Shown: positions 27,068 to 35,583 of the stretch, in pieces
Position numbering within the stretch: the first letter of the stretch is position 1
Layout: each line of letters begins with the position of its first letter
From: an uncultured Bacteroidales bacterium
GTDB lineage: Bacteria > Bacteroidota > Bacteroidia > Bacteroidales > Bacteroidaceae
Direction of reading: 5' to 3'
Length of the DNA stretch: 64,000 bases
NCBI GenBank assembly: GCA_902788275.1
Contig: CADAJV010000002.1
Location: 1 to 64,000 of the forward strand
Notes under the pieces: model-generated
Told to the model about the DNA's origin: nothing
Seen by the model: the letters and a program-made list of their open reading frames with translations, nothing else
The model's database searches: none
Program-made: the position numbers and the translations under genes

Positions 27068-27360
27068 CGTTCTTTGACCGAAGCCCTCCAGTGGGTGGGT
27101 ATAAATGGGAAGAGAATCTATATATAGAAAGGCGTACTTGCGCTTTGTTCTTGACACCTGAGAATCTAGCAGTTCAAAAACAGTAGTTAAGAGACAATAG
27201 CGACAAAGACGTCCATTTAGATATGTAATCACATATACCGATATTAATGGGTATATATGCATATCGGCGTGGGCTTCGGCGTTGCTTATCTTGACTACTA
27301 AGCAATGCTAGAGCTTTCAGGTGTGGGATGAGCAACAGACAGGACTCCCACGCTTTTTTG
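27068..27360 (+). ncRNA. structured RNA / attenuator-like leader, RNA1
   Basis: No good reading frame. Possible pairings are ACACCTGA (27154-27161) with TCAGGTGT (27317-27324), TCTAGC (27165-27170) with GCTAGA (27307-27312), and GCGTTGCTT (27279-27287) with AAGCAATGC (27300-27308). GTGTGGGA (27321-27328) can also pair with TCCCACGC (27346-27353), followed by TTTTTT. The first and last overlap at 27321-27324, so they are mutually exclusive, as in a terminator/antiterminator switch. GCGTGGG (27267-27273) is an alternative partner of CCCACGC. Family not recognised. Confidence 0.55.
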
Positions 27361-27582
27361 TATATGTGTAAAAAAGAACACTTAACATCCTGCATTGGGG
27401 AGTTGGCAGGGATTAGAAGAAATCATTTTGAAGAAGTTCTCTCTTTTAACCATTATTCTGTTTTCTACCAGGCTCTCTACAACTGCGAGAAGTTAAGTTC
27501 TATTAAGCTATCGGCATCATTGGTTAGCATCGGAAGTCGTGCATTTTATTCAAATTACCCCGTCTTTTCTAGATTAGTATAA
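27328..27582 (+). pseudogene. remnant of a BspA-type leucine-rich-repeat protein
   Basis: An open frame of 84 codons whose C-terminal third (LYNCEKLSSIKLSASLVSI, then GSRAFYSNYPVF) is one and a half LRR_5/BspA repeats. It overlaps the terminator of RNA1 at its 5' end and stops after one repeat, so it is probably debris from a surface-protein gene rather than a functional gene. Confidence 0.5.
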
Positions 27583-27650
27583 TATATTAACGTGTCATAA
27601 GGAGCGGATTCATTTTTACAATAATTAATAACCTATTAATTTTATTATCT

Positions 27651-30176
27651 ATGAAAAAAACTATCTTATTATTGTTTGTTCTTAACTTTATCTACGTTGC
27701 AGCATTTGCGAAAGTAGATGCGTTGAAGGAGTATAGTAAATTCATGCAGCGCATAGACAAAACTATCAACAAATCGCACAATGATTCAGGATTCTATACT
27801 ATGCAATATAAAGTTAATCCTGAAAAAATGGACTCTATAAAAAAAATATATAATGAAAAGGCCTCTGGATTAGCAATAGAAGTCGTAAAATGGTCGGAAC
27901 AGGAAGTTGATTTCATAATACCGGACGAATTTCTTGGCTATTGCTATAATAGTCTCAACCTGAATGGGGCTCCTTTTTCCGATATAAAAAATAAAGGAAA
28001 GGCATTTGTCGTTCGTGATTTAATTTCCAATACAATTCTAAAAGAAATAGAAAATATTCACTGGAGTGGTGAGGTGGTAGATGGGAAGTTACATGGAGAG
28101 GGCGTTGGAATATATAGACTACGTGGAATAGTGCGCAAAGGGATACCCACCATGGGCGAATTATGCATTATCAAAGGGAAGTTTGATCATGGTTATCCAG
28201 TAGGGAAATACAACATACAAATGTATAATTATGACAATGACCAAAAAATAGGGAGATTCATAGTTGAATCAAATGCGGTAATTTCTGAGTTTAAGGATAA
28301 TTATGCCACAATAAGATTCAACCAAAATCCCTTTACATTTGTCTTCAACAAAAATGGTGAAGGAGGCCTTTCAGAGGAATCGAAACGGCAACTTATGTAC
28401 ACAGTACCGGGCTCGGTTACGGAAGGTTATAGAAGATATTTTTTCTCGCAGAATGTTAATTCAGACCCAATTTACTTTAGCCCGGATAGTATGCTGCTAT
28501 CCGGATTGCCCATTGAGTACTTTTACCATAAAAAATATGGTGATATTTATGAAGGTGACCCCACTGATGACATTAATTATTATGGCCCAAGAAGTGTAAG
28601 AATCGCCAAGGGTTTTTACGATAAAAATCCAGGTTTGTTTCAGAATGCTGTAGATAAATTAGCAGGAATTGGGCTTTTTGGTGGTGTTATAGAAGAAATT
28701 AGCCTTGATTATAAAATTGATGATGGCCTGTATGAATGGAGGACTCGGATATTTGCTACTTATCTTAAGTATGATAAATCCTCTCCCGAAAAGAAATTAG
28801 ATTTCATACTTGATAAAAAACTTGTAGAGATTCGCAAGGGTAGAGATTTACGTCAAGATGAAAATCGGAAATACAAAATGGTAGATTGGGAGAAAAAATA
28901 TGTAGACCCTGTGCTTAACGCAAGGAACGTGGTAATTGATGATGAGACGAAAGAGACGGTTGACATAAAAAAAACGCTATTAGATTTATGCTCTAAAGCT
29001 GGCAGATTAAGAGATTATGCTTTTATTTACGAAGACAAAGAAGGAGTGGACGAGGAAGCTTTGCAAAAAGAAATTGCCGAAATAGAACGCCAAAAAACAG
29101 AGGCAAGAGAAAAGAGGCAGGCAGAAGAATATGCTTTTCTTGTACAATACACGCCAGAACAGTTAATGGATAAATATGGGTTTGACAGAAATAAGAAATA
29201 CGCGGTGCGTGATCAATGGGCTATTTATCACGATGTGTATGATTTTGTTAAAAATGCTGGTAGAGAAGGTTCTAATTATCCTTTCGATGACCTTCATCCT
29301 AAAAAATGGTATACACTTTCGGACTTTAAAGAGCTTTGGGAGACAGCCCAATATAGGACATACATGGCGTCACTTCCTATCAAATTAGAAAACTGGTATA
29401 AAAAACACGAAGTGCCTCCACTTGAGATATCTGCGGTGCGGGTACATCGAAGAGGTGGATGGGCTAGTAGCTTGGCGATGATGATGGGGGGAGACGCAAT
29501 GCCTTATTACTATCATGGAACTACACCACCTGTAAATGTAGGTTACGTTAGCGAAAATGATATGCGCATATTGTTAAGCGGCATTGCTCTGGCAGAAAAA
29601 ATAACCCCTAATCTCTTCAGTATATTACAGACCGAAGAGAACCTGTATTGGGGTTTTGAGGAGAACGACCATATTCAACGAAAGCAAATTAGTAAAGAAG
29701 ACTCCTATAGGGAATTTATGAGAAAAGCAATAGGTATTGCACAAAAAAAAGCCGAAACAGAAGACCATCCCGAATACTACTTAGCTGCTGCTAAATTTAT
29801 TAAAGAACGTCTAGATACTATAATAAAAGTAACAGAGGATTTGAAACCTCTTTGGAGGGGGGTTCAGAGTGATAGAGCAGATAGAATGAGGGCAGAAAGA
29901 AGCGTTAAGTGCGATAACTGCAAAATAGACGGAGACAAAACAACATTTCCTAAAGGGTGGTCAGAAGGCTTTAGTTCTTTCTTCTTAAGCAAGCCTGGTG
30001 AGTCTGAAGAAGCAGGAGAAATTGTGTTTAAAAACGGACTTAGGCTAAGATGGAAATATATTGAAGACGATGACAAAGTTAGAGTTAAAGACCTTTCAAA
30101 TGGAACACTCTATGATAGGGTGGATGACATGGTAATAAAAATGATCGAATATTGTAAAAAAATGTATTGTGATTAG
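27651..30176 (+). CDS. large secreted protein with MORN-like repeats, unknown function
   Basis: An 841-residue protein of unrecognised family. Signal peptide 1-20. Residues about 140-200 contain MORN-like motifs (WSGEVVDGKLHGEGVGIY and IKGKFDHGYPVGKYNI). The middle part (about 470-500) is a charged Glu/Lys/Arg helix, probably coiled coil. A CDNC motif is at about 756. Codon use is A/T-rich (AAA, ATA, TTA), unlike the GC-richer genes on both sides, suggesting transfer. It is preceded by RNA1 and a BspA-like remnant and followed by the duplicated TPR tail. Poly-A-rich start region, no Shine-Dalgarno sequence. Confidence 0.85.
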   Translation: MKKTILLLFVLNFIYVAAFAKVDALKEYSKFMQRIDKTINKSHNDSGFYTMQYKVNPEKMDSIKKIYNEKASGLAIEVVKWSEQEVDFIIPDEFLGYCYNSLNLNGAPFSDIKNKGKAFVVRDLISNTILKEIENIHWSGEVVDGKLHGEGVGIYRLRGIVRKGIPTMGELCIIKGKFDHGYPVGKYNIQMYNYDNDQKIGRFIVESNAVISEFKDNYATIRFNQNPFTFVFNKNGEGGLSEESKRQLMYTVPGSVTEGYRRYFFSQNVNSDPIYFSPDSMLLSGLPIEYFYHKKYGDIYEGDPTDDINYYGPRSVRIAKGFYDKNPGLFQNAVDKLAGIGLFGGVIEEISLDYKIDDGLYEWRTRIFATYLKYDKSSPEKKLDFILDKKLVEIRKGRDLRQDENRKYKMVDWEKKYVDPVLNARNVVIDDETKETVDIKKTLLDLCSKAGRLRDYAFIYEDKEGVDEEALQKEIAEIERQKTEAREKRQAEEYAFLVQYTPEQLMDKYGFDRNKKYAVRDQWAIYHDVYDFVKNAGREGSNYPFDDLHPKKWYTLSDFKELWETAQYRTYMASLPIKLENWYKKHEVPPLEISAVRVHRRGGWASSLAMMMGGDAMPYYYHGTTPPVNVGYVSENDMRILLSGIALAEKITPNLFSILQTEENLYWGFEENDHIQRKQISKEDSYREFMRKAIGIAQKKAETEDHPEYYLAAAKFIKERLDTIIKVTEDLKPLWRGVQSDRADRMRAERSVKCDNCKIDGDKTTFPKGWSEGFSSFFLSKPGESEEAGEIVFKNGLRLRWKYIEDDDKVRVKDLSNGTLYDRVDDMVIKMIEYCKKMYCD

Positions 30177-30206
30177 ATTATATGTTTAATATAAATCTAC
30201 AAATTC

Positions 30207-30269
30207 GAGGAGGACAATCCTCTTGCATCCAATGTTGTAAAGTATGTTGACTTTATGAGGTCAATATAG
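30207..30269 (+). pseudogene. duplicated 3' tail of the upstream TPR gene
   Basis: Twenty codons (EEDNPLASNVVKYVDFMRSI) match the last 20 codons before the terminal Gln-Lys of the TPR protein (26861-26929), with a CAG to TAG change giving an earlier stop. Similarity continues through the following terminator. Confidence 0.85.
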
Positions 30270-30299
30270 AAGTAAACGAAAAACAACTTGGTAATACAG

Positions 30300-30333
30300 A
30301 AAAGTCTGCTACTGTAATGGGTAGCGGACTTTT
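30300..30333. terminator. second copy of the TPR terminator
   Basis: AAAAGTCTGCTAC pairs with GTAGCGGACTTTT, one wobble. It lies between the accessory island and the convergent ilvE, so it can stop transcription from both. Confidence 0.8.
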
Positions 30334-30357
30334 CTATTGTATGCGACCAGTGAGCGT

Positions 30358-31380
30358 CTAATCCATCACGATGTTCCAGTTGTGGATGTCGGGCTCGATG
30401 CCGTACTGTATGTTGCGCAGCTTATGGTAGAGCTTGGTGCATACGGGGCCGGGCTGGCCGTCGCGGCTGAATACGTAGCTCTTGCCGGTGGCGGGGTCGT
30501 CAATCTTGCCGATGGGGCTGATGACGGCTGCTGTGCCGCATGCTCCGGCCTCCTCGAAGGTGCTGAGTTCCTCCTCGGGAATCTGGCGGCATTCTACCTT
30601 CATGCCTAGGTCAAGGGCCAGCTGTTGCAGGCTCTTGTTGGTGATGGAGGGGAGGATGGAGGTGGACTTGGGGGTTATGTAGGTATTGTCCTTGATGCCG
30701 AAGAAGTTGGCTGCGCCGCACTCATCGATGTACTTGTGCTCCTTGGCGTCGAGGTAGAACTCGCAGGAGTAGCCTGCCTTGTGGGCAATGTCGTTGGCCT
30801 TGAGGCTGGCTGCATAGTTGCCGCCTACCTTATATATACCTGTGCCGAGGGGTGCTGAGCGGTCGTAGTCGTGGGTGATACAGTAGTCGGTGCAGGCAAA
30901 GCCGCCCTTGAAGTAGGGACCCACTGGTGTTACGAAGATAAGGAAGAGGTACTCGTTGGCAGGGTGTACGCCTACCTGTGCGCTCATGCCGAGCATGAGC
31001 GGACGGATGTAGAGGGCTGCACCGCTTTCGTAGGGTGGGATGAAACGCTCGTTGAGCTTGACCACCTTCTTGACCATCTCGGTAAAAAGGTCGGTGGGCA
31101 TCTCGGGCATCATGATGCCACGCGAGGTGCTCTGCATACGGGCAGCGTTCTCGTCGATGCGGAAGATGCGTATCTTGCCGTCGGGGCAGCGGAAGGCCTT
31201 CTGGCCCTCAAAGGACTCCTGTCCGTAGTGGAGGCAGGTGGCTGCCATGTGGATGTTGATGAGTTCGGAGGAGCTGACTTCTATCTCTCCCCACTTGCCG
31301 TTGGCGTAACGGCAGCGCACGTTGTAGTCGGTGCGGATGTAGCTGAAGGGCAGTTTGCCCCAATCAATGGATGATTCCAT
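30358..31380 (-). CDS. ilvE: branched-chain amino acid aminotransferase
   Basis: PLP fold-type IV transaminase for the last step of Val, Leu and Ile synthesis, 340 residues. PLP lysine Lys184 lies in GIYKVGGNYAASL. The substrate-side segment HYGQESFEGQKAF is at 51-63 and ECGAANFFGI follows. The length fits the class II BCAT group. It stands alone on the minus strand between the accessory island and exbB, interrupting what in related genomes is a single TonB-associated neighbourhood. Confidence 0.96.
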   Translation of the reverse strand: MESSIDWGKLPFSYIRTDYNVRCRYANGKWGEIEVSSSELINIHMAATCLHYGQESFEGQKAFRCPDGKIRIFRIDENAARMQSTSRGIMMPEMPTDLFTEMVKKVVKLNERFIPPYESGAALYIRPLMLGMSAQVGVHPANEYLFLIFVTPVGPYFKGGFACTDYCITHDYDRSAPLGTGIYKVGGNYAASLKANDIAHKAGYSCEFYLDAKEHKYIDECGAANFFGIKDNTYITPKSTSILPSITNKSLQQLALDLGMKVECRQIPEEELSTFEEAGACGTAAVISPIGKIDDPATGKSYVFSRDGQPGPVCTKLYHKLRNIQYGIEPDIHNWNIVMD

Positions 31381-31434
31381 GTATGTGAGATATTATATGT
31401 TAGATGTGATGTTTTTGCAGCGCGTTATCATGTG

Positions 31435-31442
31435 CAAAATTA
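31435..31442 (-). promoter_or_regulatory. -7 element of ilvE
   Basis: Minus-strand TAATTTTG, 55 bp upstream of the ilvE start. Confidence 0.55.
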
Positions 31443-31640
31443 CATAAAAAGCTAAAGTTATGCTCACGAAATGTGTTTTTTTGTGAAAAATCTATGAATT
31501 TCCATGCAAAAACTTTGCCACTTGCAATAAACAGCTTAAATTTGTCTGTCAAATGTCGCATAGTGCGATTGAGTACCAAGAAAGCTAATACCATTTATTA
31601 ATTACTAATTTTATAAACATTTTAATCAATTCACAACAAA

Positions 31641-32474
31641 ATGAGTACAACAACAACTAAAGCTCCGGCTCAGAAGCCCGCTCAGAAGAAGAGCGAGGGC
31701 TTCAAAGGTGTCAAGAATGCATTTGTAGTAATCTTGATTTGCATCATCGTGGCAGAGATTATCTTCCACTTCGTGTTTGGTAACGGCAGTCACTTCCAGG
31801 GTGGCAGCTCCGACAACGATCCTCTGGATATCCTCGGTACCGTTTATAAGGGCGGTTTCGTAGTGCCTATCATCTGGGGTTTGTTCTTCACCGTAGTTGC
31901 TTTCGTTATCGAGCGCTGGATGGCCCTCAAGACCGCTTTCGGTAAGGAGAGCCTTGAGAAGTTTACCAATAAGGTTCGTCAGGCAATGGCCAAGGACGAT
32001 ATCGATGCTGCCTACAAGGCTTGCGACGCCCAGAAGGGTTCTGTTGCTAACGTGGTTCGCGCTGCCCTCGACCGCTATAAGGCTGAGGCTGCCGATGAGA
32101 CCCGCACCAAGGCTCAGAAGCTGGAGGCTATCAAGGGCGCCCTTGACGATGCTACCGCTATCGAGATGCCTACCCTGCAGATGAACTTGCCCATCCTTGG
32201 TGTGCTGACCTCCCTCGGTGTGCTCACCGGTCTGTTTGGTACGGTGCTTGGTATGATCAAGTCCTTCTCCAGCATCTCCGGAGAAGGTGGCGGCGACTCT
32301 TCCGCTCTGTCAACCGGTATTTCCGAGGCCCTTATCAACACTGCCTCCGGTATCGGTACTTCAGCACTCGCCCTGATTTTCTATAACTACTACACCAACA
32401 AGATTGACCAGTTTACCTACACCCTCGACGAGGTAGGCTTCATCATCGTTCAGAACTACGCTAAGACTCACTAA
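31641..32474 (+). CDS. exbB: ExbB/TolQ/MotA proton-channel protein
   Basis: Inner-membrane proton channel that powers TonB-dependent outer-membrane transport. 277 residues: a charged N-terminal tail, a membrane helix at about 28-48, a second at about 78-93, and helices three and four in the conserved block MNLPILGVLTSLGVLTGLFG and INTASGIGTSALALIFYNYY. It is first in an exbB-exbD-exbD-tonB operon. No clear TAnnTTTG is seen; TAATTTTA upstream is a one-base mismatch. Confidence 0.95.
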   Translation: MSTTTTKAPAQKPAQKKSEGFKGVKNAFVVILICIIVAEIIFHFVFGNGSHFQGGSSDNDPLDILGTVYKGGFVVPIIWGLFFTVVAFVIERWMALKTAFGKESLEKFTNKVRQAMAKDDIDAAYKACDAQKGSVANVVRAALDRYKAEAADETRTKAQKLEAIKGALDDATAIEMPTLQMNLPILGVLTSLGVLTGLFGTVLGMIKSFSSISGEGGGDSSALSTGISEALINTASGIGTSALALIFYNYYTNKIDQFTYTLDEVGFIIVQNYAKTH

Positions 32475-32502
32475 TTCAAGAATAAGGTAAACCTAAAGTA
32501 AT

Positions 32503-33144
32503 ATGGGACGATTTAAAATCAAAAAAGCAGACTTGTTCATAGACATGACGCCTATGAGCGACGTTATGCTCCTATTGCTTACCTTCTTCTTGATGGCTGG
32601 TACTTTCACCAAGCCCGAACCTGTTCAGGTGCAAGCACCAGGCTCTATTTCTGATATAAAGATTCCATCAACTGACATTCTTACCATCTATGTTTCCACA
32701 CCCAAGGGTGGCAATGTTGCCGCAGTGCCTGATATCTATCTCACCCTCGACAACGCGCCCATCGTCAACCAGCTGGCAGGAGGCATCAAGAAACTGCCCC
32801 TGTGCGGCAAGATCAAGCAGGAGGACATAGACGAGTTTAAGAAGAGCCAGTCCATTAAGGTATCAATAGGCGAGATGGTTGCCGACCGTGGCTCGCAGGA
32901 CGACGCCACCACCGACAGCCAGTTCAAGCAGATTATCAAGCAGGTGCGTACCATATATAACGACATCAACAAGAAGGCCAAAGGCGACAATCCTGACGCC
33001 ACGGAGCGCAACCTCCGTATAGCCATCAAGTCGGACAAGAATACGCCCTACAGTACTATCAAACTCGTTATGAACTCGCTGCAGGATATACAGGAAAACC
33101 GCTATAACCTGCTCACCGAGCTCAAGAGCCGCCCAACAGAATAA
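32503..33144 (+). CDS. exbD: ExbD biopolymer transport protein, first copy
   Basis: Partner of ExbB with one N-terminal membrane helix and a periplasmic domain. 213 residues. The segment DLFIDMTPMSDVMLLLLTFF holds the proton-relay Asp at the membrane edge. The periplasmic part is longer than in E. coli ExbD (141 residues), as is common in Bacteroidales, and its middle contains an insertion rich in Lys and Asp. Second gene of the operon, 28 bp after exbB. Confidence 0.94.
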   Translation: MGRFKIKKADLFIDMTPMSDVMLLLLTFFLMAGTFTKPEPVQVQAPGSISDIKIPSTDILTIYVSTPKGGNVAAVPDIYLTLDNAPIVNQLAGGIKKLPLCGKIKQEDIDEFKKSQSIKVSIGEMVADRGSQDDATTDSQFKQIIKQVRTIYNDINKKAKGDNPDATERNLRIAIKSDKNTPYSTIKLVMNSLQDIQENRYNLLTELKSRPTE

Positions 33145-33159
33145 TAAGGAGGAAACACT

Positions 33160-33795
33160 ATGAAGACAAAACAAAAGAAAATGAACGCCCGCGTCGACTT
33201 TACGCCGATGGTGGACATGATGATGCTTCTCGTTACCTTCTTTATGCTCTGTACTACGCTGGCTAAGCCGCAGACCATGGAGATTGCCATGCCTACCAAC
33301 AAGACTGAGGAGAAAAACCGAAGCCAGGTAGACACTAAGGAGGCCGTTACGATTCTCCTCGATGAGAACAATCGCGTCTTCTACTACAAAGGCAAGCCCG
33401 CCGATGCGGCCAGCAACATCCATGAGGTTTACTTCCTCAGCGGAAAGCCCAGCGGCGACCTCAAGAGCCTACACGAGGTACTGAAGAAAGCCAACCCCGC
33501 CTACGAGAAGGCCGAGAAGATACGCACAGACTATGAGGCTCGCCTCAATGCTGCTGTGGGTAGCGCCAAGGGCGCACGCGAGGCCATCCAGGCTGAGTTT
33601 GAGGAGAAGTTCAATGAAGCTAAGTCGGAGAAGGGCACCCCGCAGGTTATTATCAAGCCTACCGATGCCTCTACCTACGACAACCTCATTGAGACTCTCG
33701 ACGAGATGACACTCTGTAACATCGGTAAGTATGTGATTGTGCCTATCGATGAAGCAGACCAGGCTACCCTGGACAACTACAAGAAAACCCTCTAA
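33160..33795 (+). CDS. exbD: ExbD biopolymer transport protein, second copy
   Basis: Second ExbD paralogue, 211 residues. The proton-relay segment is RVDFTPMVDMMMLLVTFFML, with the conserved Asp in PMVDMM. The periplasmic region contains a charged helical stretch (about 110-150) not found in short ExbDs. Two ExbD copies with different periplasmic domains are usual in Bacteroidales Ton systems. Spacing to the first copy is 15 bp, with GGAGG upstream of the start. Confidence 0.94.
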   Translation: MKTKQKKMNARVDFTPMVDMMMLLVTFFMLCTTLAKPQTMEIAMPTNKTEEKNRSQVDTKEAVTILLDENNRVFYYKGKPADAASNIHEVYFLSGKPSGDLKSLHEVLKKANPAYEKAEKIRTDYEARLNAAVGSAKGAREAIQAEFEEKFNEAKSEKGTPQVIIKPTDASTYDNLIETLDEMTLCNIGKYVIVPIDEADQATLDNYKKTL

Positions 33796-33808
33796 AGCGC
33801 AATAGACT

Positions 33809-34648
33809 ATGGCAAAAGTAGATATTTTATCCAAGAATTGGAACGACATCCTCTTTGAGGGTCGTAACCAGGCCTATGGTGCTTATGAGATGCGTGCCCT
33901 TACCGGCAAGCGCAACATCAAGTCCCTGATTATCCTTGGCATACTCATCGTAGGTGTGTTTGCCCTCGTGCTCGGTGTCAACACCGCCTCCAGGCTTATC
34001 CAGGAGTATCAGCTCGAGCAGCAGGCCAACGAGCTCAGCAATGTTGAGGAAGTTGAGGAAGAAGAGGAGATTGTAGTGGAGGAGAACAAGCCCGACGAGG
34101 CTCCCGCTGAGACCGTTACGGAGATGGCTTCGTCCATCCAGTTCACTGTGCCGGAGATTACCGACAATGTGGCTGAGGACAAGGAGCTCATTGCTCAGCA
34201 GAAGGCTCAGGAGGCTCGCGCCAAGATGGGTGAGTTCAACTTCCAGGGTAACGACGAAACCTCTACCAATATCAAGAGTGACAAGAAGCAGCTCGGCGAC
34301 GTTGCCAGTGGCGGCGGCGGCGAGGGCGAAGCCAAAGTGTTCACCTATGTAGAGCAGATGCCTGTCTTCCCCGGCGGCGAGGCTGCACTGCAGAGGTACA
34401 TCCATGACCACCTCAAGTATCCGCAGGTTTCCCTTGAGGAGGGCACACAGGGCACCGTAATGCTCCGCTTTGTGGTTAACGAGAACGGCTCCGTGGGCGA
34501 CGTGCAGATTCTGAAGAGTCTCGACACCTACTGCGACCGTGAGGCCAAGCGCGTTGTGCAGAGTCTGCCGCGCTTTACTCCGGGCCGCCAGCAGGGTAAG
34601 CCCGTAAAGGTATGGTTCCAGTTCCCCATCCGCTTCGAGATTGAGTAA
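33809..34648 (+). CDS. tonB: TonB energy-transducing protein
   Basis: Transmits ExbBD energy to outer-membrane receptors. 279 residues: a cytoplasmic N-terminus with WNDILFEGRNQAYGAYEMR, a membrane helix at about 38-58, an acidic Glu/Pro periplasmic spacer (about 75-105) and the C-terminal TonB domain (about 185-279). That domain includes LKYPQVSLEEGTQGTVMLRF and the terminal GKPVKVWFQFPIRFEIE. Last gene of the operon, followed by a strong terminator. Confidence 0.94.
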   Translation: MAKVDILSKNWNDILFEGRNQAYGAYEMRALTGKRNIKSLIILGILIVGVFALVLGVNTASRLIQEYQLEQQANELSNVEEVEEEEEIVVEENKPDEAPAETVTEMASSIQFTVPEITDNVAEDKELIAQQKAQEARAKMGEFNFQGNDETSTNIKSDKKQLGDVASGGGGEGEAKVFTYVEQMPVFPGGEAALQRYIHDHLKYPQVSLEEGTQGTVMLRFVVNENGSVGDVQILKSLDTYCDREAKRVVQSLPRFTPGRQQGKPVKVWFQFPIRFEIE

Positions 34649-34673
34649 CAGCTTTTACTCTTAATTATACTCT

Positions 34674-34717
34674 GTTCCCGCAGGCCTTACGTGTTATGGT
34701 CTGCGGGAACTTTTTTT
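34674..34717 (+). terminator. terminator of the exbB-exbD-exbD-tonB operon
   Basis: GTTCCCGCAG (34674-34683) pairs with CTGCGGGAAC (34701-34710) and is followed by seven Ts. Confidence 0.9.
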
Positions 34718-34790
34718 CTATGGATTAACCAGCCTATGCTCTGTCGCGCGTACATTTATTATTTATTATTAGTGTCCGGGGAAAGTTCGT

Positions 34791-34934
34791 ATCATACTTC
34801 CTCGGCCCTACGGGTCACTACCCCTATCTTAGGGGGAGAGCCAGGTTGGTCAAACTTACTTGCCTCATGCCCAATGGCTTGCCGGCTCCTCCTCTAAGAT
34901 AGAGGGGGTGGCCCGTAGGGCCGGGGGCGTATGA
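34791..34934. repeat. palindromic MITE-like element
   Basis: Imperfect terminal inverted repeats of about 46 bp: TCATACTTCCTCGGCCCTAC on the left against GGGCCGGGGGCGTATGAG on the right, with CTCTAAGATAGAGG-type inner palindromes. It is related to 41247-41296 and weakly to the centre of 22129-22258. No transposase. Confidence 0.8.
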
Positions 34935-34949
34935 GAGTAACTTTTATAG

Positions 34950-35348
34950 TTGCGCACTGCTGCAATTAAACTGCGCACTGCTGCAATCAAACTGCGTACT
35001 CGTGTATCTTAACTCCGAACTCTCGCAATCAAACTGCGTGCTCGTGTATCTTAACTCTGAACTCTCGCAATCAAACTGCGAGCTCCTTCTAAAATTCCTA
35101 AGAAGTTTTAAATTATTCCTAAGAAGTTTTTGAAAATTCTTAAGGAATTTTAGATTATTCCTAAGAAGTTTTTGAAAATTTCTAAGGAATTTTTAATTAT
35201 TCCTAAGGAATTTTTAATTATTTCTAAGGAATTTTCAAGCGAGTTCGCGTTTAGATTACGGGCCGTTGCGTTTAGTTTTCGTGAGTACGCTATTAGATTT
35301 CGTGAGTACGCGATTAGATTTTGGCTCTTCGGGATTAGGGGCTTTGAG
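34950..35348. repeat. 21-bp-period degenerate repeat array (19 units)
   Basis: Nineteen consecutive units of exactly 21 bp without an indel. Units 1-7 are of the type CTGCGTACTCGTGTATCTTA, units 8-14 are AT-rich (CCTAAGAAGTTTTTGAAAAT), and units 15-19 are of the type ACGCGATTAGATTTCGTGAG. The last type resembles the reverse complement of the first. It lies between convergent tonB and the SPOR gene. Confidence 0.92.
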
Positions 35349-35381
35349 CTTGCTTCCGGCTGTTCCCTTGTGTGAGATGAT

Positions 35382-35507
35382 GTTTGCCGTGGCTATATAA
35401 AAGTTTGTCGCGGCTATAAAAAAGTTTGCCGCGACCACAAAATAGTTTGGTGTTACCACAAAATAGTTTGGTGTGACCACAAAAAGGTTTGCTTCAGTCA
35501 CAAAAAA
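35382..35507. repeat. second 21-bp-period array (6 units)
   Basis: Six units starting GTTTG at 35382, 35403, 35424, 35445, 35466 and 35487, drifting from GTTTGCCGTGGCTATATAAA to GTTTGGTGTGACCACAAAAA. It is offset in phase from the array just before it. Confidence 0.92.
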
Positions 35508-35535
35508 AACGCACCCACTCAGTTGAGTGAATGCG
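35502..35535 (-). terminator. terminator of the SPOR lipoprotein gene
   Basis: On the minus strand CGCATTCACTCA pairs with TGAGTGGGTGCG (two wobbles, loop of 2), followed by eight Ts. The T-run overlaps the last unit of the 21-bp array. Confidence 0.8.
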
Positions 35536-35583
35536 CCACTGATATGAAAAAACTAACTGTTGTTGTTTCTTAGCGTTGTCTCC

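Noticed and set aside
27068..27360. tmRNA or 6S RNA
   Set aside because: No tRNA-like ends, no tag frame and no long 6S-type central bubble could be seen.
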